From positions 2,139,941 through 2,203,940 of the forward strand of contig JACQXA010000004.1 in NCBI GenBank assembly GCA_016208975.1: 64,000 nt of DNA. Direction: 5' to 3'. Origin of the DNA: Nitrospinota bacterium. GTDB taxonomy: Bacteria > Nitrospinota_A > UBA7883 > JACRLM01. The notes below the pieces were generated by a model, which worked only from the letters and a program-made list of their open reading frames with translations, did not search any database and had not been told where the DNA came from. A program made the translations under genes and the position numbers. Position 1 is the first letter of the stretch. The number at the start of each line of letters is the position of its first letter. This document shows positions 26,930 to 34,460 of this stretch, piece after piece.

Positions 26930-27286
26930 ATGGAAGACATATTCTCGAAATTGCGGCAGGAAGCCATCCAAAAAGCGGAAGAGCGAACCAAGGCCTCTCC
27001 AGCCAATGAAGGCTCAAAGCCATTTGACGATGAGCGGATTGTCCGCCAGGTAGCGGAATTCACCGGCCTATCGGTGGATGAAGTGGCCTATTGTTGCGGG
27101 AACATCTGCCCCCATTGCGAAACTTTTCTGGACAAGGCCATAGCCCTGGTGGAGCTTGGATATGGGCATCACCTGTTTATGAATCCCATGCAGGAAGACT
27201 ATTTTACCGATGCGCTGGACACTTTCCGGCGGGATCGGCGGGAATACGAACTGAAAAAACAGGATCTTATGGACAGGATGCGGTAA
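26930..27286 (+). CDS. Small cytoplasmic protein with CCGNICPHC motif, unknown function
   Basis: A 118-residue soluble protein that I do not recognise. A charged N-terminal helix is followed by FTGLSVDEVAYCCGNICPHCETF at about 46-68, whose four cysteines could bind zinc or an iron-sulfur cluster, and then by two charged helices. No signal peptide. It stands alone, right after a fold-back element and before flgM, on the same strand as both. The CxxxCxxC-like spacing resembles but does not match known ribbons. Confidence 0.55.
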   Translation: MEDIFSKLRQEAIQKAEERTKASPANEGSKPFDDERIVRQVAEFTGLSVDEVAYCCGNICPHCETFLDKAIALVELGYGHHLFMNPMQEDYFTDALDTFRRDRREYELKKQDLMDRMR

Positions 27287-27432
27287 CCCCCCCATTGTTT
27301 ACGGTGGGGCGGAGCGGGGTTGGTTTTTTGTCTGGGGTCATTCCTTTCCCTATAGTTAAGCAAGCCCGGAAAAATATTTTTAACATATTATTAAAGTATT
27401 GATAAAACAAATAGTTGCAGGTTAAAATAATT

Positions 27433-27460
27433 TAAAGTTTATCTTTTTGGAAACCGATAT
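27433..27460 (+). promoter_or_regulatory. Candidate sigma-28 promoter for flgM
   Basis: TAAA at 27433-27436 and ACCGATAT at 27453-27460 resemble the flagellar sigma-28 consensus (TAAA, 15 bases, GCCGATAA), with a 16-base spacer. It lies 75 bases upstream of flgM, which in many bacteria is transcribed by sigma-28. Confidence 0.4.
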
Positions 27461-27534
27461 ATACATTGAGAACCGGGAATGGGACTGAGCGCCAGACCAT
27501 TCCATGCTCTATAAACTGAAGGGAGGTGAGGGAA

Positions 27535-27858
27535 TTGAAAGTATTCGGCGCGGATCCTAACTATAACCAGGCAAGGGTTGAGGATCTAAAAAAGCGGGAT
27601 CAGGCGGCGGCGGCCAAGTCGGCAAAGTATGAAAGCGGCGGGGCGGCATCGGCTGAATCCAAAACATCGGCCACAGTAGCCGTATCGGGTTTCGCCAAAG
27701 AAGTGTCCAAGGCTGGAACCGAGGTGCGCAACACCCCAGACATCCGCCGGGAGAAGGTGGAAGCCATAAAAGAGAAAATCTCTAAAGGGGAATACTACGT
27801 AAGTAGCGAGAAGATAGCCGGGAAGATAATAGACGACATAGTGAAACAGGCCAAGTGA
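27535..27858 (+). CDS. flgM: Anti-sigma-28 factor FlgM
   Basis: A 107-residue FlgM. I use the TTG at 27535 because a near-perfect GGGAGGTGA ends a few bases upstream; a GTG at 27526 lies within that site. The first half is low-complexity Ala/Ser/Lys. The second half has the family signature RREKVEAIKEKISKGEYYVSSEKIAGKIIDDIV, the helices that bind sigma-28 (FliA). FlgM holds back late flagellar genes until it is exported through the completed hook-basal body. No other flagellar genes are in the window. Confidence 0.88.
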   Translation: MKVFGADPNYNQARVEDLKKRDQAAAAKSAKYESGGAASAESKTSATVAVSGFAKEVSKAGTEVRNTPDIRREKVEAIKEKISKGEYYVSSEKIAGKIIDDIVKQAK

Positions 27859-27887
27859 CGGAAGTGACGTTATTAAACCACTTGGCC
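27849..27887. terminator. Inverted repeat at the end of flgM
   Basis: GGCCAAGTG (27849-27857, spanning the stop codon) and CACTTGGCC (27879-27887) are perfectly complementary with 21 bases between. No T run follows, so termination is uncertain. Confidence 0.4.
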
Positions 27888-27893
27888 TGCAAG

Positions 27894-27998
27894 CTATAAA
27901 ACCGGTTCGTTGCCCTCTTCGCCCGCATTGGGCATCATATTGAAATAAGAGCGGCAGTTCTTATAACCCGCCACGCATTCCAGACAAGACCTTTTAAA
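27894..27998 (-). pseudogene. Possible C-terminal remnant of a Cys-rich protein gene
   Basis: On the minus strand a 34-codon open stretch ends at a TAG (27896-27894) and reads CLECVAGYKNCRSYF, then NMMPNAGEEGNEPVL. The composition (regular Cys spacing, Gly-Tyr-Lys) is protein-like, yet there is no ATG and a TGA lies immediately upstream, so it looks like the tail of a lost or frameshifted gene. I cannot name the family. Confidence 0.3.
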
Positions 27999-28178
27999 TC
28001 AGTTTGAGTGATCCAAATAAATCTTAGGTTGGGGCAGATCTGCGCGTATGCCCGGTTTGTGATGGTTGCTTCATAAATATGGCTGGATAGGGGCTCCCGC
28101 CTGGTGTGGAACGCTAAAAAATTCGAGTCCTGGCCCATACCCTGTAACCTTTTATAAATGGATGCGTCATACGGGGAA

Positions 28179-28202
28179 AGGCAGGATGGTTGCGTCCTGC
28201 CT
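28179..28202 (+). promoter_or_regulatory. Stem-loop just upstream of the Cys-rich small-protein gene
   Basis: AGGCAGGA (28179-28186) and TCCTGCCT (28195-28202) form a perfect 8-bp stem with an 8-base loop, ending about 30 bases before the start codon. It could be an operator or a leader hairpin of the metal-related cluster. The surrounding 27999-28178 has no gene that I can support. Confidence 0.4.
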
Positions 28203-28233
28203 GCGCACAGGAGATTTAAAGGAGATGATGGAA

Positions 28234-28422
28234 ATGAAGGCGTATATGGAAAAGCTCATGAAAGGCTGTTGTGGCGATGATGGAGCGACGGCGATGGAAA
28301 ATATGCGGCGGATGATGAAAGAGCGCGGTTGCGCGTGCGGGTCTGGTCCGGCGGAGGGCGAGGACAAAAAACCTGAAACCGGCGAAGTGGATTGTAAAAA
28401 AGATAAAACCTGTTGCGCCTAA
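28234..28422 (+). CDS. 62-residue Cys/Met-rich small protein
   Basis: Starts at the third of three nearby ATGs (28225, 28228, 28234); AAAGGAG at 28218-28224 favours 28228 or 28234. The protein has seven cysteines in pairs: GCCG near residue 12, CACG near 33, C54 and a final CCA, plus many methionines (MEKLMKG, NMRRMMKE). It is soluble and acidic in its second half. This suits a metal-binding buffer or chaperone. It is followed by a 44-residue membrane peptide and an ECF sigma factor that also ends in cysteines. Confidence 0.6.
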   Translation: MKAYMEKLMKGCCGDDGATAMENMRRMMKERGCACGSGPAEGEDKKPETGEVDCKKDKTCCA

Positions 28423-28449
28423 AGTGGCCGGTTAAAGGGGGGTATAATT

Positions 28450-28584
28450 ATGTTTGGAACATGCGTTGCGGCCTGTGGTTCCTTTTGGTGGGTTCCACTG
28501 CTTATATTCGGCCTTATGGCTCTGGCCTGCTTCTTTATGATGAGAAGCGGCAAAATGTGCTGTATGGGCAGGAAGCCCGATTAG
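28450..28584 (+). CDS. 44-residue Cys-rich single-pass membrane peptide
   Basis: A short gene with GGGGGG a few bases before its ATG. The product begins MFGTCVAACGSFWW, has a membrane segment of about 20 residues (VPLLIFGLMALACFF), then MMRSGKMCCMGRKPD with a positive, Cys-rich cytoplasmic end. Five cysteines in 44 residues and two CxxxC/CC motifs suggest metal binding at both membrane faces. It is placed 27 bases after the soluble Cys-rich gene and 32 bases before the sigma factor. Being very short, it could be missed by gene finders. Confidence 0.5.
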   Translation: MFGTCVAACGSFWWVPLLIFGLMALACFFMMRSGKMCCMGRKPD

Positions 28585-28616
28585 CTCTTCTCCACCCGGT
28601 AACAGGGGGTTCTGCG

Positions 28617-29198
28617 GTGACTCGATTAATTGAAGGGCTTAGCCTGGATGACGCGCTTGGCATTTACAAGCCAAGGGTGGCCGGTTTTCTTTCCAAACTG
28701 GCGAGCGACCAGGCCGACGTGGACGACCTGACCCAGGAGACTATGCTACGGCTCTCCCGTGGATGGGATAACTTTCGCGGCGATGGCAAGTTGTCCTCCT
28801 GGATATTACAGATAGCCTCCAATGTGAGTATCGATTTTTACCGTCGAAGGTCTGTCAGGCCGGTTAACTCGTTGCTGGATGTTGAACTGCTTTCACAGGA
28901 TGGCGCCGATTTCGTGGAGGCGCCGGTAGAAAAGCGGCAGATGTCCGACTGTGTGATGGCGATGATGGATACTTTGCCGGAGAGCTACGCCAGGGTGTTG
29001 GTCCAGCATGACATGGAGGGGTTTAAGTTAAGGGAAATAGCCCAAGGGGAGGGGAGTAGCGTTAACGCCGTTAAGGTTCGGCTTCTTCGAGCGCGAAAAC
29101 GGTTCAGGAAAATCCTTGAATCCGCCTGTGATTTTTCTAAAAACCGCGACAACGTTTTACTGTGTGAGCCTAAGGAAAAATGCAATTGCGGCGGGTGA
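28617..29198 (+). CDS. ECF-type RNA polymerase sigma factor with Cys-rich C-terminus
   Basis: A 193-residue sigma-70 family protein of the ECF group, started at a GTG with AGGGGG eight bases upstream; the earlier open frame overlaps the small membrane gene. Region 2 is clear (DVDDLTQETMLRL, KLSSWILQIASNVSIDFYRRR), and region 4 follows (TLPESYARVLVQHDMEGFKLREIA). After region 4 there is a tail with C171, C183, C189 and C191 ending KCNCGG. Cys-rich tails are known to make some ECF factors respond directly to metals. No anti-sigma gene is adjacent, which fits direct sensing. Confidence 0.85.
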   Translation: MTRLIEGLSLDDALGIYKPRVAGFLSKLASDQADVDDLTQETMLRLSRGWDNFRGDGKLSSWILQIASNVSIDFYRRRSVRPVNSLLDVELLSQDGADFVEAPVEKRQMSDCVMAMMDTLPESYARVLVQHDMEGFKLREIAQGEGSSVNAVKVRLLRARKRFRKILESACDFSKNRDNVLLCEPKEKCNCGG

Positions 29199-29253
29199 GC
29201 GCCGAGAGGAAAAATCAATATTCAAAGCCTTACCATAATCCCCCATTTTATAG

Positions 29254-29283
29254 CGCTTCCCCGGGTCGCCCGACCCCGGTTTT
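29254..29283. repeat. REP-like palindrome, G/C variant, inverted
   Basis: CGCTTCCCC then GGGTCG-CC-CGACCC and a T run (GGTTTTC). It is the CGGGGTCG form with one base lost from the left arm, in the same orientation as 1525-1554. Confidence 0.65.
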
Positions 29284-29361
29284 CATTTATGGTTAACGTT
29301 ACTCAATTTTCACCGGAACGCCTAGCCTGGCCCACTTTCATTGATCCATGAGTAAACACCA

Positions 29362-29393
29362 GGAATCCGTGGTCGGGCGACCACGGGGAAGCG
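29362..29393. repeat. REP-like palindrome, full unit
   Basis: Perfect CGTGGTCG-GG-CGACCACG at 29368-29385 followed by GGGAAGCG, identical in core to 1469-1486. Confidence 0.75.
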
Positions 29394-29450
29394 ATATGCA
29401 CCCCGGGTCTGTCGAAATGTCACCACGAGCTTGTCGAGGGGTGAAGCGCA

Positions 29451-29481
29451 GGAATCCGTGGTCCGGCGATCACGGGAAGCG
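29451..29481. repeat. REP-like palindrome, degenerate
   Basis: CGTGGTCCGGCGATCACG at 29457-29474 followed by GGAAGCGG, with two departures from the core. The preceding GGAATC is shared with the copy at 29362. Confidence 0.55.
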
Positions 29482-29500
29482 GCAGAAAAGATTTAGATGC

Positions 29501-29764
29501 TCAACGTAGCCTTCCCTTCAACTCCTGTCCGTAAAACAGTCGGTACAACTGTACGCATTTAAGGCACACACCGGTTTTTGGCTCTGGACAATTGTCCTGG
29601 AGGTTGTGGTAATAGCATGTAAATAAAGAAGATGCAGTTTTGGCACGCTTGTTGTATTTAATTGGGGCGTGGCCGGATGGAAAGGCGGAAAGGCCGCCCG
29701 GCGGATTAGAAAAAAGATAAACGCTACACGATAGCGGATAAAAAGGAGACGAAAAATGGAACAC
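29501..29764 (-). pseudogene. Possible Cys-containing protein fragment
   Basis: A minus-strand frame whose last 45 residues look protein-like: KTASSLFTCYYHNLQDNC, then PEPKTGVCLKCVQLYRLFYG. The first 40 residues and the ATG overlapping the start of the next plus-strand gene look non-coding, so the real gene is probably a truncated remnant without its start. Family not recognised. Confidence 0.25.
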
Positions 29765-30061
29765 GCAATATACTTCCTGTCATACGCCGCTTTCATAACT
29801 GTGTCAGGCGTGGCGATGGCCGTTGCGTATTACATCCGGCACAAGAACGAAGGCGCCCCGATAAACTACAAGCTACTGGCGTATGTGGCCGGTGTCGGCC
29901 ACCTGATGTGGACCTGCGCCGCCGTCACCGTGTTCGTGTACGAACCGAGCGGGGCCGCCGCCGGGTTCATGACCCTGGCGGTTTCCATATGGCTCAGCGC
30001 TGGTCTGGTATGGCAGATGAAGCCGTATCTGAAAGGCATGGAAGAGTCCAGGGCGCTGTAA
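29756..30061 (+). CDS. Small membrane protein, three predicted segments
   Basis: A 101-residue protein with hydrophobic segments at about 6-26, 40-62 and 68-88 and a short charged end. No motif that I recognise. A good AAGGAG site precedes the ATG and a strong terminator follows at 30081, so it is a single-gene transcript. The composition and size suggest an inner-membrane accessory protein; function unknown. Confidence 0.65.
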   Translation: MEHAIYFLSYAAFITVSGVAMAVAYYIRHKNEGAPINYKLLAYVAGVGHLMWTCAAVTVFVYEPSGAAAGFMTLAVSIWLSAGLVWQMKPYLKGMEESRAL

Positions 30062-30080
30062 TCCGAATAGCTTCATAATC

Positions 30081-30117
30081 AACCGGGGGGGGTGTTTATC
30101 CCCCGCCGGTTTTTTTT
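30081..30117 (+). terminator. Rho-independent terminator
   Basis: AACCGG plus a G run pairs with a C run plus CCGGTT across a short loop, and eight or more T follow. It ends the small membrane-protein gene. The following 160 bases hold no gene. Confidence 0.85.
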
Positions 30118-30228
30118 GTTGGAGGGCCCGAGGTGAAACACACCGCGGACAGCAGGGCGCCAGTTGGATACTATCTCGGCACTGCATGTGTCACGCGGCC
30201 CTGGAAGGAGCGCATGGGCGCAGGGGGC

Positions 30229-30273
30229 ATTAAATTAGGGCGATGCGGCGATCCGCCCCGCCACGAATTTAAT
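30229..30273 (-). terminator. Inverted repeat after thrC
   Basis: ATTAAATT (30229-30236) and AATTTAAT (30266-30273) are perfect complements, with a GC-rich inner stem (GCGGCG against CGCCCCGC). The hairpin lies 11 bases after the thrC stop on the minus strand and probably ends its transcript. Confidence 0.45.
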
Positions 30274-30283
30274 CCGGTCTTCG

Positions 30284-31615
30284 CTACCCCGCCAGGCGCG
30301 CGTCCAGTGCGCGGCGCACGGCGTCCACGTCCGGCGGAAGGTTGATGGGCAGGTTGGAGTGGACGCTTTCCACGTCCGGCAGGCTCCGTTCGTGGTAATC
30401 CAGCTTGAATTTCGAGAACTTTAAACCGTGGGCGGTGGACACCACCACCACCTTGTGTTTATTGGTGATAACGCCCTTTTTCACCAGCTTGAATAACGCC
30501 GCAAGCGCCACGCCGGTGTGTGGGCAGGTGTACATGCCGGTCCTGTCTCCCCGGGCGCACGCGTCCGCCAGTTCCTGCTCGCTGGCCTGCTCCACTATGC
30601 CGTTAAACTGTTTCAATATGTCCACCGCCTTGTGGAGGGAGACTGGCGCGCCTATCTGTATGGCCGATGCGTAGGTTTTTTTGGCCTGGATGGGCTCGTA
30701 ATTCGTGTAACCGGACTGGTAATACCGGTAAAGCGGATTGGCCATTTCCGCCTGGGCGCAAACTATCCTGGGGCGTTTGGTTATAATGCCCAGCTGTTCC
30801 ATCAGCAAAAAGCCTTTGCCCAGCGCCGAAACGTTGCCCAGGTTGCCGCCGGGGATTATCACCACGTCGGGCGCCTCCCAGTCAAACTGCTGGGTCATTT
30901 CGATGGCAACGGTCTTCTGCCCCTCTATGCGAAGGGAGTTCTTGGAATTGGCCAGGTATATGGTCGGGTCTTTGGCCACCTCCTGCACCACCTTCATGCA
31001 CCCGTCGAAATCTGTCTCCAGCGAAAGCACCAGCGCCCCGTTGGCGATGGGCTGGATAAGCTGTTCGTTGGAAACCTTGCCCCGGGGCAGGAAAACGATG
31101 GACTGGATGCCCGCCGCCGCGCAATAGGCCGCCAGAGCCGCCGAAGTGTCCCCCGTGGAGGCGCAGGCCACGGCGCGGATCTGTTTGCCGTGGTTTATCA
31201 TGTGCTTGACCATGGAGACCAGCACCGTCATCCCCAGGTCTTTAAACGAGCCGGTATGGCTGTTGCCGCAAAGTTTTATCCAAAGGTCGGGGATGCCTAT
31301 TTCGGCCCCCAGCCGTTCGGCCCAGAAAAGGTTGCTCTCCCCCTCGTACATGGAGACGATGTCGTTGTTCTCCACCGTGGGGCAAACCCATTCCTTCATC
31401 CGCCACACGCCTGAGCCATAGGGCCATTGGCTCCGGCTCCGGCGCTCGTCGAAAATCCTCATCCACTGGGCGGCGGAGGTTTTCGAAAGCTCGTCCATGT
31501 CGTGGACAACCTGCAGGAGCGAGCCGCATACCTCACAGTTGTAGATTACGTCGGTAAGATGGTATTTCTTCCGGCACTTGTCGTTAAAACATTCGAACCA
31601 CGCGCTATAAGCCAC
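30284..31615 (-). CDS. thrC: Threonine synthase
   Basis: A 443-residue PLP enzyme forming threonine from O-phosphohomoserine. The GTG start gives an N-terminal zinc-ribbon-like part ([20 protein letters not shown]). The PLP lysine lies in [12 protein letters not shown], followed by [21 protein letters not shown] and the glycine loop [16 protein letters not shown]. This is the long type with an N-terminal ribbon. No other threonine genes adjoin it. It is divergent from priA; the 60-90 base gap between them must hold both promoters. Confidence 0.93.
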   Translation of the reverse strand: MAYSAWFECFNDKCRKKYHLTDVIYNCEVCGSLLQVVHDMDELSKTSAAQWMRIFDERRSRSQWPYGSGVWRMKEWVCPTVENNDIVSMYEGESNLFWAERLGAEIGIPDLWIKLCGNSHTGSFKDLGMTVLVSMVKHMINHGKQIRAVACASTGDTSAALAAYCAAAGIQSIVFLPRGKVSNEQLIQPIANGALVLSLETDFDGCMKVVQEVAKDPTIYLANSKNSLRIEGQKTVAIEMTQQFDWEAPDVVIIPGGNLGNVSALGKGFLLMEQLGIITKRPRIVCAQAEMANPLYRYYQSGYTNYEPIQAKKTYASAIQIGAPVSLHKAVDILKQFNGIVEQASEQELADACARGDRTGMYTCPHTGVALAALFKLVKKGVITNKHKVVVVSTAHGLKFSKFKLDYHERSLPDVESVHSNLPINLPPDVDAVRRALDARLAG

Positions 31616-31702
31616 GTTATCACTTCCAAATTATGAGGTGGTTTTTGATACAGCTTTGAATTATATTTATCTGTCTTGGTCATTGTCAATTTCGCCGGGC
31701 GT

Positions 31703-33925
31703 GTGGAAACCAAATATATTACTGGATTTTTCGCCGAAGTAATGGTTCCGCGCCCTGTGCGCTCGCTGTTTACCTACTCCGTACCAGCCAGCGTTCAAAG
31801 CAAAATAGGGCCCGGCAAGCGGGTTTTGGTTCCGTTTGGAAAACGAAACCTTATAGGCCTTGTGGCTCGCATGACGGATAAAACCCGGGTGACGGGCATA
31901 AAACCCATCCTTGACGTTTTGGACGAAACGCCCGTTGCGGGCGCAAACCTTTTAAACCTGGCCATGTGGACCGCCGCCCATTATTACGCCCCGCCGGGCG
32001 ACATTTTGCCCCTAATAACCCCCAGGGGCGACATGACCGTGGACACCTTCGTGGAGATAGCCGAAGGCTCCACCCCGCCGGAAAGCGATGGGAAAGCCAG
32101 CGAGATATACGCCATCCTCAAGGCGCGGGGGGGCGGCAGAAAAGTCCACTTGCTGGCCAAAGACGCGGGCGTCACCGTAACCGGGCTTAAAAAAATTCTT
32201 GGCGGCTCCCATGCCCGGCAATGGGTGAAGTTTACCCAAGGGGCCAGAACCTATGGCAAAAGAGCCCGGCAAACCCATGTGGAGCAGGATAAAGATTCCG
32301 GGCTGGTGGAACTGACCCCCCAGCAGAAACACGCTGTTGAGGAAGTCTGGAAAGATGTTTCCGCTGGCCGGTTTTTCGTGAGCCTAATCCATGGAGTCAC
32401 GGGTTCCGGCAAGACCGAGGTTTACGCCCATCTGGCGCGGAGGACGCTGGCCATGGGCGGGTCGGTTCTGGTTCTGGCGCCGGAGATAGCCCTGGCGGAC
32501 ATGCTGGCCGAACGGCTGGAGAGAAGGCTGGGCGTAAAACCAGTGATTATCCATTCAGACATGGCGCCGGGCGAGCGGGACGCGCGGCTGGAGTCGTTGT
32601 CCCGCATGGAGGCGGCGCTGGTGGTGGGGGCGCGGAGCGCCGTGTTCGCCCCGGTGAGAAATTTGCGGCTAATCATCGTGGACGAGGAGCACGACCCGTC
32701 ATACAAACAAGAGAACTCCCCCCGGTATAACGGGCGGGACGTGGCCATAAAGCGCGCCTCGCTGGAAGGGGCGGCGGTGGCGCTTGGGTCGGCCACGCCA
32801 TCGCTGGAGAGCTATTATCACGCGGTGAATGGCAAATACGGCCTGCTGGAGCTTTCACAACGGATAGACGGGCGGCCCATGCCCAAGGTGGAGATTGTGG
32901 AGCCTGCGCCCGGCGCGGCCATGGGGGAGCGGTTGCTGACGGAAATAGGGGAGAGGCTCGCCAAAGGGGAACAATCGCTACTGTTCATCAACCGGCGCGG
33001 TTTTTCAAGATATGTCCAATGCCAGCAGTGCGGCCACGTGTATGAGTGCAAGAACTGTTCGGTGAGCCTTGTGCATCACGGCAAGGCGGGCAAACTGGCC
33101 TGCCACACCTGCGGATACGAGGAGCCAGCGCCGGACACCTGCGAAAAATGCGGCTCGCCATCGTTCTACCTGGGCGGGCCCGGCTCCGAACGGGTGGAAA
33201 AAGATCTGGCCGCGCTATTCCCCACCGCCAGGATAGCCCGGATGGACAGGGACACCACCACAAAAAGACGCGCCGGGGCCGGGATATTGAAAGCCGTGGA
33301 AGCAGGGGAGGTGGACATACTCATAGGCACCCAGATGGTAACCAAAGGGCATGATTACCCGTCCATAACCCTGGTGGGCGCCGTGAGCGCGGAGGACACC
33401 CTGCGCCTGCCGGATTTCCGCGCGGCGGAACGGACGTTCCAGCTTATCACCCAGGCGGCGGGCCGGGCGGGGCGCGGTGAGAAACCGGGGCTTGTGCTGG
33501 TTCAGGCCCATGGTAAACCGGGCCATGCCCTTCTTTGCGCGGCGGAGCACGATTACGCCGCTTTTCTGAACGCCGAGACGCCCTTGCGGCAGATTGTGGG
33601 GTATCCCCCATTCGCCCGGATCGCTTTTATAAAAATAGACGCTTCCGGCGAAAGGCGCGGGCTGGAATATCTGGCGAAAATGGCGCAGGTTTTGGAGCGT
33701 ATTGGCGGGAAAATAGGGGGCATAACAGTGTGGGGCCCGGCCGAATCGGTGATCTTCAAAACCAGGAACCGTTTCAACTGGCGGATCATGTTGAAAGCGC
33801 CGAACCACGCCATATTATACGCCGCGCTGGAAATGTATTTCGAGGGGGAGAAAAAGCTGTTCGGCGGAACCGGCGCGGCGGGCGTGAGCGTTACGGTGGA
33901 CATGGATCCTGTAAGCGCTATGTGA
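31703..33925 (+). CDS. priA: Primosomal protein N-prime, replication restart helicase PriA
   Basis: About 740 residues. The start is uncertain: GTG at 31703 places the product at the usual PriA beginning (ITGFFAEVMVPRPVRSLFTY), while a TTG at 31676 adds nine residues. Neither has a good ribosome-binding site. Walker A GVTGSGKTE near residue 234, DEEHDPSYKQ near 327, and eight zinc cysteines around 438-487 (CQQCGHVYECKNC, CHTCGYEE, CEKCG) are all present, as are late helicase motifs (GTQMVTKGHDYP, QAAGRAGRG). It reloads the replisome at stalled forks. Confidence 0.93.
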   Translation: METKYITGFFAEVMVPRPVRSLFTYSVPASVQSKIGPGKRVLVPFGKRNLIGLVARMTDKTRVTGIKPILDVLDETPVAGANLLNLAMWTAAHYYAPPGDILPLITPRGDMTVDTFVEIAEGSTPPESDGKASEIYAILKARGGGRKVHLLAKDAGVTVTGLKKILGGSHARQWVKFTQGARTYGKRARQTHVEQDKDSGLVELTPQQKHAVEEVWKDVSAGRFFVSLIHGVTGSGKTEVYAHLARRTLAMGGSVLVLAPEIALADMLAERLERRLGVKPVIIHSDMAPGERDARLESLSRMEAALVVGARSAVFAPVRNLRLIIVDEEHDPSYKQENSPRYNGRDVAIKRASLEGAAVALGSATPSLESYYHAVNGKYGLLELSQRIDGRPMPKVEIVEPAPGAAMGERLLTEIGERLAKGEQSLLFINRRGFSRYVQCQQCGHVYECKNCSVSLVHHGKAGKLACHTCGYEEPAPDTCEKCGSPSFYLGGPGSERVEKDLAALFPTARIARMDRDTTTKRRAGAGILKAVEAGEVDILIGTQMVTKGHDYPSITLVGAVSAEDTLRLPDFRAAERTFQLITQAAGRAGRGEKPGLVLVQAHGKPGHALLCAAEHDYAAFLNAETPLRQIVGYPPFARIAFIKIDASGERRGLEYLAKMAQVLERIGGKIGGITVWGPAESVIFKTRNRFNWRIMLKAPNHAILYAALEMYFEGEKKLFGGTGAAGVSVTVDMDPVSAM

Positions 33926-34024
33926 TGGATTAATATAATTTTATTTGTTTGAAGGAAAATTATTACAAAATGTGTTAGGATTTTCTTAGAAGCCCCGGTA
34001 ATACATTTGAAAAGGGGGTATGTG

Positions 34025-34405
34025 ATGAACACTGTCAAGCCCGCCATACGGTCCGCCAAACTGAAAACCTTCAAAGAGCGCCTGCAATACCTCATCGGAG
34101 ACACCAAGCCTTACGCCTGGTGCAAGCAGGTTGGTATCGAGAAGGGCCTGTTCCAGTATTACTGGCAGAAGGGGAAAATCCCCAAGTACGAAAATCTGCT
34201 CAAGATCCGCAACCATACCGGTTGTTCGCTGGATTGGCTCATGTCCGGCGATGGGGACCCTTACCCGGACCGGGTGGAGGATATGGAAGCGGCGGTTAAA
34301 AAGCTGACCGGCCATATAGACGATCAGATAGACCGGCTGGAGCGGATGATAGACCGGCTGGCGAAGCTCAAATCCAAAGCGGAAGGGTTGAGGAAACGGC
34401 GCTGA
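34025..34405 (+). CDS. CI-like helix-turn-helix regulator with C-terminal coiled coil
   Basis: A 126-residue protein. ATG at 34025 is chosen because AAAAGGGGG lies just before. The N-terminal half resembles a phage CI-type repressor HTH (FKERLQYLIGDTKPYAWCKQVG, then NLLKIRNHTGCSLDWLMSGDGDP, whose SLDWLMxG ending is the CI/BetR hallmark). The C-terminal half is a Leu/Lys heptad coil (HIDDQIDRLERMIDRLAKLKSK) instead of a peptidase domain, so it would dimerise but not self-cleave. It may control the neighbouring chemotaxis genes, or be a prophage leftover. A terminator follows. Confidence 0.75.
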   Translation: MNTVKPAIRSAKLKTFKERLQYLIGDTKPYAWCKQVGIEKGLFQYYWQKGKIPKYENLLKIRNHTGCSLDWLMSGDGDPYPDRVEDMEAAVKKLTGHIDDQIDRLERMIDRLAKLKSKAEGLRKRR

Positions 34406-34432
34406 AACAGCCTCGCATTGCGGGCTTTAGGG

Positions 34433-34460
34433 CCGGGCTTGGCTTATAAAGCCCGGTTTT
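34433..34460. terminator. Terminator between convergent genes
   Basis: CCGGGCTT (34433-34440) and AAGCCCGG (34449-34456) pair perfectly with an 8-base loop, followed by TTTT on the plus strand. It ends the CI-like gene and overlaps the last base pair of the convergent receiver gene. Confidence 0.8.

Larger units (their letters stand above)
29199..29755. other. 557-bp region with REP-like palindromes
   Basis: No firm gene. It holds three REP-like units (29254-29283, 29362-29393, 29451-29481), a piece of the second repeat family (GAGCTTGTCG at 29427-29436) and, on the minus strand, a doubtful Cys-containing frame (29501-29764). The promoter of the membrane gene at 29756 must lie in its last part. 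Confidence 0.55.

Noticed and set aside
27935-28138. 67-codon minus-strand frame after flgM
   Set aside because: Mixed composition without motif and no start signal; the other minus-strand frame at 27894-27998 is more protein-like.
28100-28145. tRNA-like 3-prime end (TTCGAGTCCTGGCCC)
   Set aside because: The T-loop word is present, but the five bases before it are AAAAA and cannot pair with CCTGG, and no anticodon or D arm can be drawn. At most a chance match or an old fragment.
30133-30345. 70-codon frame after the terminator at 30081
   Set aside because: No ribosome-binding site, runs into the end of thrC on the other strand, and has a low-complexity Pro/Arg end.
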